Positions 34,431 through 44,673 of a stretch of DNA of 64,000 nucleotides are shown here, piece after piece. Location of the stretch: NCBI GenBank assembly GCA_004124385.1, contig SCKN01000001.1:124001-188000 (forward strand). The letters are read 5' to 3'. The notes beneath the pieces were generated by a model. The model was not told the origin of the DNA and did not search any database. It worked only from the letters and a program-made list of their open reading frames with translations. Positions within the stretch are counted from its first letter, which is position 1; each line of letters opens with the position of its first letter. This stretch comes from Fidelibacterota bacterium. GTDB taxonomy: Bacteria; Fidelibacterota; Marinisomatia; Marinisomatales; TCS55. The position numbers were made by a program, and so were the translations under genes.

Positions 34431-36212
34431 ATGAGCTTTAATACAATAGCAGACATGTTTTTACAGTCGGTAGAAAAATTTGAAAATAACCCTGCATATT
34501 TTGACAAAATAGAGGGTACGTGGCAAGGAAAGACATATAAAGAAGCGGGTAACATAGTTGAAAATCTTGGAAGCGGATTGGCTTCTTTAGGCGTTCAAAA
34601 AGGAAGTAAAATAGCTATTTTATCGACAAATTGCTCTAGATGGGCTCTTGCTGATTATGCAATTATTGGGATTGGGGGTGTTACTGTAACCATTTATCCA
34701 ACATTGACAAATCCACAAATAAAATATATTTTTGACGATTCTGAAGCAGTTTATGCATTTGTAGGAAATAAAGAACAGTTAGAAAAAACCAGATCGCTTT
34801 TACAAGATTGTGAGCAAATGAAGATGTATATCCTCATGGATGATTCTGAAGCTGATTCAGATAATGTTATGAGTTTCAATACACTTCTAGAAAAAGGAAA
34901 AAAATATAAAGAAAGTGCAAATTTTTCCTTAAAAGAAATGGCAAATTCAATCAAACCTGGCGATTTGCTGACGTTAATATATACAAGTGGAACAACAGGT
35001 TATCCAAAAGGTGCAATGTTATCACATAATAATTTGGTATCTAATATCAAAAGTGGTAAAAAATCTATTCAGGTAGGTGAAAATGATGTATTACTATCTT
35101 TTTTGCCTTTAAGCCATGTTTTTGAACGAATGGTAGGGCACTTTACTGGATTATCATCTGGCGGGTCTGTGTATTATGCAGAAAGTATTGATAAAGTTGC
35201 CGACAATATGAGAGAAGTAAAACCAACTATCATGGCCAGCGTACCAAGACTTTATGAGAAAATGTATGCTAAAATTCTTGATAAAGTAAGCAACGATCCA
35301 ATTTTGCGACAAAAAATATTTTGGTGGGCAATTGGCGTAGGTAAAGAATCGATGCCCTTTATATGTAAAAATAGCCAACCTGATGGTTGGTTGGGATTTA
35401 AATTTTCTTTAGCTGAAAAATTGGTTTTTTCGAAGATAAAAGAACGAGTTGGTGGTCGGTTAAGATTTTTTGTTTCTGGCGGAGCGCCTTTATCACAAGA
35501 AATTGCTGAATTTTTTGCAGCTGCAAATATAATAATCCTTGAGGGATATGGATTAACAGAAACAAGTCCGGTCATTACAAATAATAGAATAGAGCATGTG
35601 AAATTTGGAACTGTTGGACAACCTATAGATGGAGTAGAGGTGAAAATTGCGGATGACGGAGAAATTATTTGTCGGGGTGATAATGTTATGATGGGTTATT
35701 ATAATGATGAAAATGCAACAAGAGAAGCAATTGATGAAGATGGTTGGTTTCATACAGGCGATATTGGTGAATTTGATGAGGATGGGTTTTTAAAAATTAC
35801 CGATAGAAAAAAGAACATTATTGTTACTTCTGGTGGGAAAAATATAGCTCCGGCACCAATGGAAATATCTATGATTTCATCTAAATATATTGAACAAGTA
35901 GTTGTTTTAGGAGATAGAAGAAATTTTATATCTGCATTAATTGTCGCTGCACAAGAGCCATTAAAAGAATGGGCGGATGAAAAGGGTATTGAAGGTGATA
36001 TCATTCAAAATGATCAAACAATTCAATTATTTGATGATATAATTAGTAAATCAATGGAAGGATTTGCTCATTACGAAACGGTTAAGAAATTTAAACTGGT
36101 TTCAGATGAATGGTCTGTGGAAACGGGTGAACTGACTCCCACATTTAAAGTAAAACGTAAAGTAATTGAAGAAAAATACGCAGAAATAATAGATAGCATA
36201 TATAAAGTATAG
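34431..36212 (+). CDS. fadD: Long-chain acyl-CoA synthetase (AMP-forming)
   Basis: A 593-residue ANL-superfamily enzyme. Motifs: 'YTSGTTGYPKGAMLSH' (about 183), 'SFLPLSHVFERM', 'YGLTETSPVI', 'GWFHTGDIGEFDEDGFL', 'KITDRKKNIIVTSGGKNIAP'. It activates fatty acids to acyl-CoA with ATP, for degradation or phospholipid recycling. The closest family is the eukaryote-like long-chain synthetase group (COG1022), from the length and the 'LPLSHVFER' motif. Codon use appears somewhat more AT-biased than the recA region, by eye only. Start chosen from the AAGGAG at 34415. Confidence 0.93.
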   Translation: MSFNTIADMFLQSVEKFENNPAYFDKIEGTWQGKTYKEAGNIVENLGSGLASLGVQKGSKIAILSTNCSRWALADYAIIGIGGVTVTIYPTLTNPQIKYIFDDSEAVYAFVGNKEQLEKTRSLLQDCEQMKMYILMDDSEADSDNVMSFNTLLEKGKKYKESANFSLKEMANSIKPGDLLTLIYTSGTTGYPKGAMLSHNNLVSNIKSGKKSIQVGENDVLLSFLPLSHVFERMVGHFTGLSSGGSVYYAESIDKVADNMREVKPTIMASVPRLYEKMYAKILDKVSNDPILRQKIFWWAIGVGKESMPFICKNSQPDGWLGFKFSLAEKLVFSKIKERVGGRLRFFVSGGAPLSQEIAEFFAAANIIILEGYGLTETSPVITNNRIEHVKFGTVGQPIDGVEVKIADDGEIICRGDNVMMGYYNDENATREAIDEDGWFHTGDIGEFDEDGFLKITDRKKNIIVTSGGKNIAPAPMEISMISSKYIEQVVVLGDRRNFISALIVAAQEPLKEWADEKGIEGDIIQNDQTIQLFDDIISKSMEGFAHYETVKKFKLVSDEWSVETGELTPTFKVKRKVIEEKYAEIIDSIYKV

Positions 36213-36250
36213 CATAAATCTATTAATATATTTCATAAACTTATCATCTT

Positions 36251-37243
36251 ATGAGTAAGATTACTATTTTAGGTTCGGGTAGCTGGGGATCCGTTATTGG
36301 TGAATCATTAGCTGTTAACGACCATTCAGTTATGATGTGGCAGCGCGATGCTAATAAAGCAAGCGCCATGTCAGCAGACAGGTTGCATCCATTATTAGCG
36401 GATTTCATTTTTTCTAATAATATTAATTTTACCTCAAATTTGAAGCAATCTCTCCTTGGAGCAGAAATTGTAGTAGTAGCTGTCCCCTCGCACAGCGTTC
36501 GTGAAATTATGTCCAATACAGCTGAATTTATTAGTGATGATTGTATTATAGTTAATATTTCCAAAGGACTGGAAATTGATACATTGCTTACAATGAGTTC
36601 GGTGATTGCCGAAGAAACGAAGGGAAAAGATATTTCTATAGTTTCATTATACGGACCCAGTCATGCTGAAGAGGTGTGCCGAAAAATTCCAACAACTTTA
36701 GTAGCAGCTTCAAGAAATGAAAATGCATTAAAAAGGGTGCAAAATATATTTTCAACACATGTTTTGAGAGTATACACGAATACTGATATTTTAGGTGTAG
36801 AGCTTGGTGGTTCCATAAAAAATGTAATCGCAATTGCTGCTGGAATCTGCGATGGAATTGGATTTGGCGATAATACAAAAGCTGCAATTTTAACAAGAGG
36901 AATTACTGAAATGACTCGTTTGGGAATTGCCATGGGTGCACTGGAAAAAACCTTTGCAGGATTAAGCGGAATTGGAGATTTATTTGTAACATGTTCCAGT
37001 AAACACAGTCGAAACCGTTTTGTAGGAGAAGAAATTGGCAAAGGCCGAAAAATTGATGAAATAGTATCTCAAATGAATATGGTTGCAGAAGGAGTTAAGA
37101 CAGCAAAAGCAGTTTTTCAATTATGTCAAAAACATGACGTAATTATGCCCATTTCTAAAGCTGTTTATGATGTTCTTTATAAAGACAAAGATCCACGTGA
37201 ATCGGTATTAGAACTGATGACTAGGGATTTGATTTCAGAATAG
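36251..37243 (+). CDS. gpsA: Glycerol-3-phosphate dehydrogenase [NAD(P)+]
   Basis: 330 residues. The Rossmann motif is 'ILGSGSWGSVIGE' at the N-terminus, with 'VVAVPSH', 'NISKGLE', 'YGPSHAEEV', and the catalytic helix 'ELGGSIKNVIAIAAGICDG' with 'GDNTKAAILTRGITEM'. It makes sn-glycerol-3-phosphate, the backbone for phospholipids. It follows fadD by 38 bases, a lipid-related pair. tRNA-Arg follows. Confidence 0.96.
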   Translation: MSKITILGSGSWGSVIGESLAVNDHSVMMWQRDANKASAMSADRLHPLLADFIFSNNINFTSNLKQSLLGAEIVVVAVPSHSVREIMSNTAEFISDDCIIVNISKGLEIDTLLTMSSVIAEETKGKDISIVSLYGPSHAEEVCRKIPTTLVAASRNENALKRVQNIFSTHVLRVYTNTDILGVELGGSIKNVIAIAAGICDGIGFGDNTKAAILTRGITEMTRLGIAMGALEKTFAGLSGIGDLFVTCSSKHSRNRFVGEEIGKGRKIDEIVSQMNMVAEGVKTAKAVFQLCQKHDVIMPISKAVYDVLYKDKDPRESVLELMTRDLISE

Positions 37244-37297
37244 AATTCGAACTTTTACCATCATCACAATCATTGTAATTTCGCCACCGAAAATATC

Positions 37298-37374
37298 GCC
37301 CACATAGCTCAGCAGGATAGAGCGACTGCCTCCTAAGCAGTAGGCCAGAGGTTCGAATCCTCTTGTGGGCACCA
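37298..37374 (+). tRNA. tRNA-Arg(CCU)
   Basis: Acceptor GCCCACA/TGTGGGC, A discriminator and encoded CCA. The anticodon stem ACTGC/GCAGT holds loop CTCCTAA, anticodon CCU (codon AGG). T arm AGAGGTTCGAATCCTCT. Confidence 0.96.
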
Positions 37375-37406
37375 TCAGAAACTATAAAAATGGAGAACGA
37401 ATATTC

Positions 37407-38096
37407 ATGATTAAAGCAAAGAAACATATTACAAAAAAAGAAATAGCACATGACCCTTTTTTAGAATCGATAAATACAGTTAAAAAATATTTTGATGAAA
37501 ATAAGAATTTCATTTCTCGTGTGAGTTTAGGTTTTGTAGCCTTAATAGTTGTTGGCATGTTATTTAATAATAATTTTACTTCAAAACGTGAAACATCTGA
37601 ATCAGCATTGGGTATGGCCTTTGTAAATTTGAGTTCAGGTGATAGAGATAATGGTCTTTTACAATTAGAGCTTATAATAGATGACTATGCTGGAACGAAA
37701 GCAGCACGGCATAGTAAATTCATGCTAGCACGATTATATTATGAGCAAAAAAACTATTTAACGGCTAAATTATATCTTTTAGATTTTCTAGATGACCCCA
37801 CAGATGAATTTCATGTAGGTGCATTAATTTTGATGGCAGATATTGAAAAATTTAATGGTAATTCTGATGGAGAAGAAAAATACATAAAGCAGTCAATGAA
37901 GTATGCATCAAGTAAATCAGATAAAGATAAATATTCAATTACTCTTGCTGAATATTATATGAATGAAGGCAATATTCAGGATGCATTGGCGTTAGTTGTG
38001 CCAATTATTGAAAAATATGAAAGACGGTCTGATTTATACAATAAAGCACAAGAAATACTGGGACATCTCCACACAGTCTCTTCCGACGAACAATAA
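37407..38096 (+). CDS. TPR-type membrane-anchored protein (YfgM-like layout)
   Basis: 229 residues from ATG 37407, which has a GGAG site 12 bases upstream; the open frame runs back into tRNA-Arg, so earlier starts are rejected. The N-terminus is cytoplasmic and basic, followed by one transmembrane helix ('SLGFVALIVVGMLF', about 40-55), then four or five TPR-like helix pairs ('ARLYYEQKNYLTAKLYLLDF', 'ITLAEYYMNEGNIQDALALV'). This is the layout of YfgM, a periplasmic chaperone that works with SecYEG, but sequence similarity was not tested. Confidence 0.8.
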   Translation: MIKAKKHITKKEIAHDPFLESINTVKKYFDENKNFISRVSLGFVALIVVGMLFNNNFTSKRETSESALGMAFVNLSSGDRDNGLLQLELIIDDYAGTKAARHSKFMLARLYYEQKNYLTAKLYLLDFLDDPTDEFHVGALILMADIEKFNGNSDGEEKYIKQSMKYASSKSDKDKYSITLAEYYMNEGNIQDALALVVPIIEKYERRSDLYNKAQEILGHLHTVSSDEQ

Positions 38097-38133
38097 CCTT
38101 GTAAACATCAGTTTTAAGTCTTATTTTTGCCGC

Positions 38134-38168
38134 CGAAAAGTGGGTTGATGGCCCACTTTTCGTTTGTT
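38134..38168 (+). terminator. Rho-independent terminator ahead of rimP
   Basis: CGAAAAGTGGG (38134-38144) pairs perfectly with CCCACTTTTCG (38152-38162) over a 7-base loop, followed by TTTGTTT. It ends the TPR gene and lies five bases before rimP, so it could also act as an attenuator if transcription reads on. Confidence 0.8.
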
Positions 38169-38173
38169 TAGAC

Positions 38174-38611
38174 ATGGATAAATTAAGACAAGATATAGAA
38201 CAGTTACTCCCCGATGGAGTCTTTTTGATGGATATTAATGAAGATCCTCATAGAGGGATGGTGCGATGTTTTGTGGATAGCGAAAAATCCATTTCGCTCG
38301 ATCAAACTTCAAAAATTGTTAAATCAATTCAACATTCCGGTTTACTGGATGAATATTATCCTGATGGTGCATTACTAGAAGTAACGACATTGGGTATTTT
38401 AGAGCCTTTAACTCAACCGTTTCAGTACAGAAAAAATGTGGGTAGAAAGTTGAATTTGACATATAACAATAAAAGTTATCGTAAACACATAGAAGCGGAA
38501 TTAGTCGGTTTCAATGATGATATTCTTTTTCTGAAAAATAAAAATAAAGGCCAATTTCAGTTGGCATTAGAAAATATTTTACAAGCAAAAGTAATTGTTC
38601 AATTTAATTAA
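38174..38611 (+). CDS. rimP: Ribosome maturation factor RimP
   Basis: 145 residues, in the usual position before nusA. The N-terminal alpha/beta domain includes 'MVRCFVDSEKSISLDQTSKI' and 'LLEVTTLGILEPLTQPFQYR', the counterpart of the family's 'EVSSPGLDRPL..' motif. The C-terminal part is SH3-like ('GRKLNLTYNN', 'ELVGFNDDILFLKN'). RimP assists 30S assembly. The signature is weaker than in proteobacteria; position in the operon supports the name. Confidence 0.87.
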   Translation: MDKLRQDIEQLLPDGVFLMDINEDPHRGMVRCFVDSEKSISLDQTSKIVKSIQHSGLLDEYYPDGALLEVTTLGILEPLTQPFQYRKNVGRKLNLTYNNKSYRKHIEAELVGFNDDILFLKNKNKGQFQLALENILQAKVIVQFN

Positions 38612-38623
38612 TACGGAGGAATT

Positions 38624-40093
38624 TTGATTAATCAAGGATTGATAGAAGTTTTTTCAGAAATAGCACGTGAAAAAAATATAGACCGCTTAGAGCTAGGCAA
38701 TATTATAGAGCAATTATTTATGTATATAATTGAAAAAGAACGCGGTGAAAATTCTAATTGCAGTGTTATCGTTAATATCGATAAAGGCGAAATAGAAATA
38801 TATGCTGAAAAAGAGATTGTTAATGATCTTGATGACCCAGTATTAGAAATACTACTTGAAGATGCCGAAAAGGCAATGCCTGATGAAGAATTCGAAATTG
38901 GTGATACATTTGTAGAAGTGATAGATCCGGCAATATTTGGGCGAAGAATGGTAAATACTGCGAAACAGTTTTTTAGTCAAAGATTGCAAGATATCGAAAA
39001 ACAGTATATTTACGAGGATTATTCTCAACGTGTTGGTGAAATCGTAATAGGCATTGTTCATCAGGTTCAACGCGATAATATTTTCATCAACATTGAACAA
39101 GCTGAATTGCGATTGCCTAAAAATGAACAAATACACTCAGAGCGCTATCGCAGAGGTGATACAATTAGAGTTGTTATAAAATCTGTTGAAGTAAATCCGC
39201 GCGGACCTGAAATTATCGTTTCTAGAAGTGATAATCATTTTTTGCTCAAATTATTTGAAATGGAAGTACCTGAGATTGATGATGGTATAATTGAAATATT
39301 GGCAATAGCTCGCCATCCTGGTGAAAGAGCAAAAATAATTGTCAAATCACAAGACCGGAGAATTGATCCTGTAGGTGCATGTGTGGGAATGCGCGGAAGT
39401 AGGATTCAAGCTATTGTAAGAGAATTAAGTAATGAAAAAATTGATATTATAAATCAAAGTGAACAAGCTGAAATTTTAATCTCCAGAGCATTGTCTCCGG
39501 CCAAACCTATTGATCTTTATATTGATGATGACCGCAAATATTGCGTTGCGTTATTTAATGATGATGAACTTGAATTTGCCATTGGTAGAGGTGGGGTAAA
39601 TATAAATCTTGCATCACGGGTGACAGGTTTTAAAATTGATGCTTTCGGTAAAAATCAATATGAGAGAGAGAAGAAAGATCAAGCGACTTTATTATCAGAA
39701 GTACCTGATTTTTCAGAAAAATTAACTGCTCATTTAGCTGGCATTGGAATAAATACGGTTAAAGACTTATTAAACACCGACGAAGAAAAGGTGTTGTCTG
39801 TTGATGAAATGAATGATGAAAATTTAGAACAATGTTATTTAGTTGTTCAGGCATTTGTAGAACGAGTTGAAGAAGAAGAAATAGAAGAAGAGGAAGATCT
39901 TGAAATTAAGGAAATTCTTGAAGAAGTAAATGCAGCAACGAATGCTGAAATTGAAGCTAGCGCTCAAAAAGAAGTAGAAGAATTAAATACTAAAGATAAG
40001 CAAGACGAAATATTAAACGCTTCAAATGAAAAAACAGCCAATGAAGAGACTGAAGAAAATTTGGATGAAAATACGCAGGTAGAAGAGGCATGA
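38624..40093 (+). CDS. nusA: Transcription termination/antitermination protein NusA
   Basis: 489 residues. The start is a TTG, fixed by GGAGGA at 38615-38620. Domains: NusA N-terminal domain (1-125), S1 (about 135-200, 'GEIVIGIVHQVQRDNIFI'), two KH domains (about 225-345, 'DPVGACVGMRGSRIQAIVRE' and 'ELEFAIGRGGVNINLASRVT'), an HhH-type segment ('LTAHLAGIGINTVKDLLN'), then a long acidic Glu-rich tail. It binds RNA polymerase and controls pausing and termination. Confidence 0.96.
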   Translation: MINQGLIEVFSEIAREKNIDRLELGNIIEQLFMYIIEKERGENSNCSVIVNIDKGEIEIYAEKEIVNDLDDPVLEILLEDAEKAMPDEEFEIGDTFVEVIDPAIFGRRMVNTAKQFFSQRLQDIEKQYIYEDYSQRVGEIVIGIVHQVQRDNIFINIEQAELRLPKNEQIHSERYRRGDTIRVVIKSVEVNPRGPEIIVSRSDNHFLLKLFEMEVPEIDDGIIEILAIARHPGERAKIIVKSQDRRIDPVGACVGMRGSRIQAIVRELSNEKIDIINQSEQAEILISRALSPAKPIDLYIDDDRKYCVALFNDDELEFAIGRGGVNINLASRVTGFKIDAFGKNQYEREKKDQATLLSEVPDFSEKLTAHLAGIGINTVKDLLNTDEEKVLSVDEMNDENLEQCYLVVQAFVERVEEEEIEEEEDLEIKEILEEVNAATNAEIEASAQKEVEELNTKDKQDEILNASNEKTANEETEENLDENTQVEEA

Positions 40094-40096
40094 TTC

Positions 40097-42463
40097 ATGA
40101 TTAAACGATCCAAACGAATATTTCAAATTGCGAAAGAATTCAATATTTCGCATACGGAGATATTGAATTTTCTAAAAGAGAAAGATGTTGATGTTTCTAG
40201 CCATATGTCCCCAGTAGATGATGATGCGTACTCTTTAATCGAGGTAGAATTTGCGCGGGACAAAGAAAATGTTGATCGTTACCGAAAAGAGCAGGTTCGC
40301 AGGGAAATCCATCATTCCCGTATTGCTGAACAGCAAAAAATATCAAAAAAATTGAATCTTCTCTCTTTAGAGGAACAAAGAAAACTAGAGAAAGAGGAAA
40401 AAGCAAAAGCGATTGAAGCTGCAAAACGTAAGGAACAAGAAAAACTAAAAGAATTAGCTGATCAAAAAGAAGAAAAGCCTAAAAAACAACGATTTCGAAA
40501 AATTGATATTTCTGAAATTGAATCTCAAATTGGGCAAACGACTCGTTTCAAGAAAAAAGTTCATGAAAAGAAAGAAGTAAAAGTTCAAAAAAGTGTTAAG
40601 GATGCCGTAAAGCAAACGCTTTCTAGAATAGATACTAAATCAAAGAAAAAACAATATAAAAAAGATAAATCAGATGAAGAAGAAGTTGAAGGTGTAAAGC
40701 AGACCGTTCGTGCTGGTGAATTTTCAAGTGTAGATGAATTAAGCAAGATTTTTAATGTTAACGCCAGCGAAATTATTCAAGAATGTCTCGGTCTAGGTAA
40801 ACTAGTCACTATTAATCAGCGACTTGAATGGGAAGTTATAGAATTTCTCGCTGATGTGTATGGTTTTATTGTTGAAAAATTCAAAGATGTAGGTGAAGAA
40901 TTATTTTCTTTAGAAGAATCAGATGAGGATAAAGAAAATGCTACGCATCGCCCACCTGTTGTAACCATTATGGGTCATGTAGATCATGGAAAAACATCTA
41001 TTCTTGATTATATCAGGAAAACAAATGTTGTTGCCGGTGAGTCTGGCGGAATTACGCAGCATATAGGTGCATATAAAGTTCATTTGGATGATGATAAAGA
41101 AATTACTTTTTTAGATACACCGGGACATGAAGCTTTTACTGCAATGCGAGCAAGAGGAGCACAGATCACGGATATTGTTGTTATCGTAGTTGCTGCAAAT
41201 GATGGAGTTATGCCTCAAACAATAGAATCAATCGATCATGCAAAAGCTGCTGAAGTTCCTATGATTGTTGCAATCAATAAAATGGATTTACCTGAGGCAG
41301 ATCCAGACAGAGTTAAAAGAGAACTATCAGAACATGGCGTATTAGTGGAAGACTGGGGCGGAAAAGTTCAGGCAGTGCCAGTTTCAGCTAAAACAGGTGA
41401 TGGTATTGAAGATATTATGAGTTCGATTCTTTTGGAAGCAGAAGTTTTGGAGCTTACAGCTAACAAAGACACTTATGCTCGAGGAACAGTTATTGATTCA
41501 AAATTAGATAAAGGCTATGGTGCTATGGCTACAGTACTTATACAAAAAGGCACATTAAAAATTGGAGATCCGTTTATTTGCAACAATTATTCTGGAAAAG
41601 TAAGAGCGATGATGAATGAAAGAAATCAGCGTATTAAATTAGCTGGTCCATCTGAAGCCATACAGATTTTTGGGTTTGAAAAAGTTCCGCAAGCAGCTGA
41701 TATTTTTGCAGTATTTGAAAATGAAAAAGATTTAAAACGTATCGCATCTGATCGTCAACGAATGATGCGTGAGATTCAACAGAAGAAAATCGGTACACAG
41801 TCACTCGATGCTATGTCTGCACTTATTAAAGACGGTTCGATTAAAATGCTTCCGTTAGTTATTAAAGGTGATGTGGATGGTTCAATTGAAGTATTATCAG
41901 AATCATTAGAAAAAATTAAGCATGAAGAAGTAGGTGTTAAAGTTATTCATAAAGCCGTTGGGATGGTTACAGAATCGGATATTCTATTGGCTTCGGCTTC
42001 AAATGCGGTTGTAATTGGCTTTCATGTAAAAGTCAGTTCAAATGCGAAACTGCTTGCCATTAAAGAAGGGGTTGAAATTCGACCTTATTCTGTTATTTAT
42101 AACGCAGTTGAAGAAGTAAAACTGGCTTTAGAAGGATTGTTAGAACCGGAAAAAGTCGAAAATATTCTTGGACGAGCTTCGGTATTAGAATTATTTAAAG
42201 TCCCAAAACTTGGTTTTATTGCCGGTTGTAGAGTAATAGAAGGATTGATAAAACGTGGACAGTTTGCACGGATTATACGTGACGAAGAAGTGTTGCATGA
42301 AGGAAAAGTAAGTTCTTTAAAACGATTCAAAGATGACGCAAAAGAAGTGAAAGAAGGAATGGAATGTGGAATCGGAGTAGAAGAATTTTCAAAATTTAAA
42401 GAGGGAGATGAAATTGTTGTTTATGAAATCCAGGAAGTTAAACGAACACTCGAATCAGTTTGA
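40097..42463 (+). CDS. infB: Translation initiation factor IF-2
   Basis: 788 residues. The N-terminal IF2_N-like helix ('[20 protein letters not shown]') is followed by a charged Lys/Glu linker, a second IF2_N ('[17 protein letters not shown]'), and the GTPase from about residue 290 ('GHVDHGKTS', '[11 protein letters not shown]', 'NKMD', 'SAKTGDGI'), then domains II-IV. It brings initiator tRNA to the 30S subunit. It starts three bases after nusA and overlaps rbfA. Confidence 0.98.
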   Translation: MIKRSKRIFQIAKEFNISHTEILNFLKEKDVDVSSHMSPVDDDAYSLIEVEFARDKENVDRYRKEQVRREIHHSRIAEQQKISKKLNLLSLEEQRKLEKEEKAKAIEAAKRKEQEKLKELADQKEEKPKKQRFRKIDISEIESQIGQTTRFKKKVHEKKEVKVQKSVKDAVKQTLSRIDTKSKKKQYKKDKSDEEEVEGVKQTVRAGEFSSVDELSKIFNVNASEIIQECLGLGKLVTINQRLEWEVIEFLADVYGFIVEKFKDVGEELFSLEESDEDKENATHRPPVVTIMGHVDHGKTSILDYIRKTNVVAGESGGITQHIGAYKVHLDDDKEITFLDTPGHEAFTAMRARGAQITDIVVIVVAANDGVMPQTIESIDHAKAAEVPMIVAINKMDLPEADPDRVKRELSEHGVLVEDWGGKVQAVPVSAKTGDGIEDIMSSILLEAEVLELTANKDTYARGTVIDSKLDKGYGAMATVLIQKGTLKIGDPFICNNYSGKVRAMMNERNQRIKLAGPSEAIQIFGFEKVPQAADIFAVFENEKDLKRIASDRQRMMREIQQKKIGTQSLDAMSALIKDGSIKMLPLVIKGDVDGSIEVLSESLEKIKHEEVGVKVIHKAVGMVTESDILLASASNAVVIGFHVKVSSNAKLLAIKEGVEIRPYSVIYNAVEEVKLALEGLLEPEKVENILGRASVLELFKVPKLGFIAGCRVIEGLIKRGQFARIIRDEEVLHEGKVSSLKRFKDDAKEVKEGMECGIGVEEFSKFKEGDEIVVYEIQEVKRTLESV

Positions 42464-42813
42464 CATTTGAACGACCTTATAAACGCACAGATCGCGTTAG
42501 CCAACAGATTAAACAAATACTTGGCGAAATAACCACAAAAAACATAGATATTTCTCATTTGGGGTTTATTACCTTCACGCGAGTTGAAATTTCACCTGAT
42601 TTACGGCACAGCAAAGTGTTTTATAGTATTATAAACAACAAGAAATCCGATGATATTGTGAATTTGGAATTAAATAAATTAGCTAAAGCTTTCCGAAAAT
42701 ATTTAGGTCAATCGATCCGAATGAAAAATACACCAGATATTAAATTTTATTTGGATGAAGATTTAAAACATGAAGAGTATATGCTGAAAATATTAAGAAA
42801 TTTGAATTCTTAA
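42460..42813 (+). CDS. rbfA: Ribosome-binding factor A
   Basis: 117 residues. KH-like fold motifs: 'RTDRVSQQIKQILGEITTK', 'GFITFTRVEISPDLRHSKVF', 'AKAFRKYLGQSIRMKNTPDI', 'FYLDEDLKHEEYM'. It helps mature 16S rRNA in the 30S subunit. TTG start overlapping the infB stop (TTGA). Confidence 0.93.
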   Translation: MTFERPYKRTDRVSQQIKQILGEITTKNIDISHLGFITFTRVEISPDLRHSKVFYSIINNKKSDDIVNLELNKLAKAFRKYLGQSIRMKNTPDIKFYLDEDLKHEEYMLKILRNLNS

Positions 42814-42818
42814 AATTC

Positions 42819-43472
42819 ATGATTATAAATATATATAAGCCGAAAGGATGGACGTCCTTTGATGTTGTAAAAAAAGTAAGAGGTATAATTAAAGAAAAAA
42901 AAGTGGGACATGCAGGAACTCTGGATCCTTTTGCAGAAGGAGTACTTGTATTAGGAACCGGTTCTGATACGAAAAAATTAACTGCCATTTCCGGATCTGT
43001 GAAAGAATATGAAGCGACTTTGGAACTTGGATCAAAAACAGATACGCATGACCTTGAGGGTAAGGTCATTGAAACGAAAGAGATTCCAAATTTGGAATCT
43101 GAAGAAATTATAGATGTACTAAAAAGTTTTAAAGGAGAACAGCTACAAACTCCACCAATGTATTCAGCGAAAAAAGTAAATGGGCAACGATTATATAAAA
43201 TGGCAAGAAAAAATATTGAAGTAAAACGTGATCCGTGCACAATCAATATATTTGAAATCGAATTAATTGATTTTAAATCACCATTGTTGAGATTCAAGGT
43301 GCAGTGCTCAAAAGGAACGTATATACGAGTTTTAGGTAGTGATATTTCTGAAAAATTTGGTTCTGTGGGTCACTTGATTGCATTAAAGAGAATCAGGGTT
43401 GGTGATTTTACACTTAATGAAACAATTCAAATAAACGAATTGAAAGATAATGGACATTCTATCAACGCTTGA
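42819..43472 (+). CDS. truB: tRNA pseudouridine(55) synthase
   Basis: 217 residues: 'INIYKPKGWTSFDVVKKVRG', the catalytic motif 'VGHAGTLDPFAEGVLVLGTG' (Asp in GTLDP), 'MYSAKKVNGQRLYKMAR' and 'CSKGTYIRVLGSDI'. It makes pseudouridine 55 in the T loop of tRNAs. It is short, without the PUA domain found in longer homologues. Overlaps ribF by 23 bases. Confidence 0.95.
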   Translation: MIINIYKPKGWTSFDVVKKVRGIIKEKKVGHAGTLDPFAEGVLVLGTGSDTKKLTAISGSVKEYEATLELGSKTDTHDLEGKVIETKEIPNLESEEIIDVLKSFKGEQLQTPPMYSAKKVNGQRLYKMARKNIEVKRDPCTINIFEIELIDFKSPLLRFKVQCSKGTYIRVLGSDISEKFGSVGHLIALKRIRVGDFTLNETIQINELKDNGHSINA

Positions 43473-44385
43473 TAATATTGAAATTGACGGTAGATCAATT
43501 CTAACTATCGGTTCTTTTGATGGATTGCATAGGGGGCACCAGGAAATTGTCAAAAAAGTAGTTTCACAAGCTCAAATGCAACAATGTCAATCTGTTGTAA
43601 TCACATTTGACCCCCATCCACGACATATCCTAGATAAAGGGAGTAAGCTACCTCTGCTAATCTCACTTGAAAAAAAGATGTCATTGCTGGAAGGCTTGCA
43701 TGTGGACAAAGTATTGATTATCCCATTTACAGAAGAATTTTCTAAGATACCCGCTCAAGAATTCATGGATAAAATAATTATTAGTAATTTCAATCCAGAA
43801 CATATTGTTATTGGTCATGATCATCATTTTGGATTTAATAGAGAAGGTTCGCCTCAATTTTTAATGGATTTTAGCGCTCATTATGATTTTACATGCGAAA
43901 TTGTTGAGACTGTAGTTGATGAAGATATTGTGCTATCCAGTTCTCATATAAGGCAACTGATTCATGAAGGATTTGTGCGGCGTGCCTCTTTTGAATTGGG
44001 GTGGGTTTATGGATTTAAAGCAAAAGTTATTCATGGTGCAGGACGCGGTAGAGAAATGACTTTTCCCACAGCTAATTTCATACCAATTGAAAAAAACCAG
44101 CTTTTTCCTAAAAATGGAGTCTATTTTTGCAGAGGAAGGATTAATGGTAATACATTATATGGAATGTGTAATTTGGGTGTTCGTCCAACGTTTGATGAAA
44201 AGGATTTTGTAGCAGAAATTCATTTTTTTGTAGAAGACATTAATAGTCTATATAATTTAGAGATTGAAATTGAATTCTTGGAACGTATTCGTGACGAACA
44301 AAAGTTTGAAAATGCTGATCATTTAATTCAGCAATTGAAAAAAGATAAACTTTATTGTAAACAATTAATGAAAAAATATATTTAG
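43450..44385 (+). CDS. ribF: Bifunctional riboflavin kinase/FAD synthetase
   Basis: 311 residues. The N-terminal nucleotidyltransferase domain has 'TIGSFDGLHRGHQEIV' and 'SSSHIRQLI'; the C-terminal kinase domain has 'HGAGRGREMTFPTANF' and 'GMCNLGVRPTF'. It converts riboflavin to FMN and FAD. Placed between truB and rpsO as in many operons of this type. No FMN riboswitch is visible, as the gene starts inside truB. Confidence 0.95.
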   Translation: MDILSTLDNIEIDGRSILTIGSFDGLHRGHQEIVKKVVSQAQMQQCQSVVITFDPHPRHILDKGSKLPLLISLEKKMSLLEGLHVDKVLIIPFTEEFSKIPAQEFMDKIIISNFNPEHIVIGHDHHFGFNREGSPQFLMDFSAHYDFTCEIVETVVDEDIVLSSSHIRQLIHEGFVRRASFELGWVYGFKAKVIHGAGRGREMTFPTANFIPIEKNQLFPKNGVYFCRGRINGNTLYGMCNLGVRPTFDEKDFVAEIHFFVEDINSLYNLEIEIEFLERIRDEQKFENADHLIQQLKKDKLYCKQLMKKYI

Positions 44386-44394
44386 GAGAGAATT

Positions 44395-44664
44395 ATGTCA
44401 ATAACAAAAGAAGAAAAAAAAGAGATATTGGAACAATTTGGAAAACATGAAACAGATACTGGATCTGCGAATACCCAAATTGCATTGTTAACAAAGCGTA
44501 TTCGTGAACTTACGGAACATGCCAAACAACATAAAAAAGACCATCACTCACGAAGAGGATTGGTCATGCTAGTATCTAGAAGAAAGAAACTAATGAAGTA
44601 TCTACGCCGCAGCAATCCTGAAGGATATGTTGGACTGGTGAAGGAACTGAAGATAAGAGGATAA
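44395..44664 (+). CDS. rpsO: 30S ribosomal protein S15
   Basis: 89 residues, the usual length. Signature: 'HETDTGSANTQIALLTKRIR', 'HKKDHHSRRGLVMLVSRRKK'. Binds 16S rRNA early in 30S assembly. A strong site (GGAGAG) precedes the ATG. Next to pnp, as is typical. Confidence 0.98.
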   Translation: MSITKEEKKEILEQFGKHETDTGSANTQIALLTKRIRELTEHAKQHKKDHHSRRGLVMLVSRRKKLMKYLRRSNPEGYVGLVKELKIRG

Positions 44665-44673
44665 GAAGAGAAG

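Noticed and set aside
37365-37406. Earlier start for the TPR membrane protein
   Set aside because: It would overlap the 3' end of tRNA-Arg; a GGAG site precedes the ATG at 37407.
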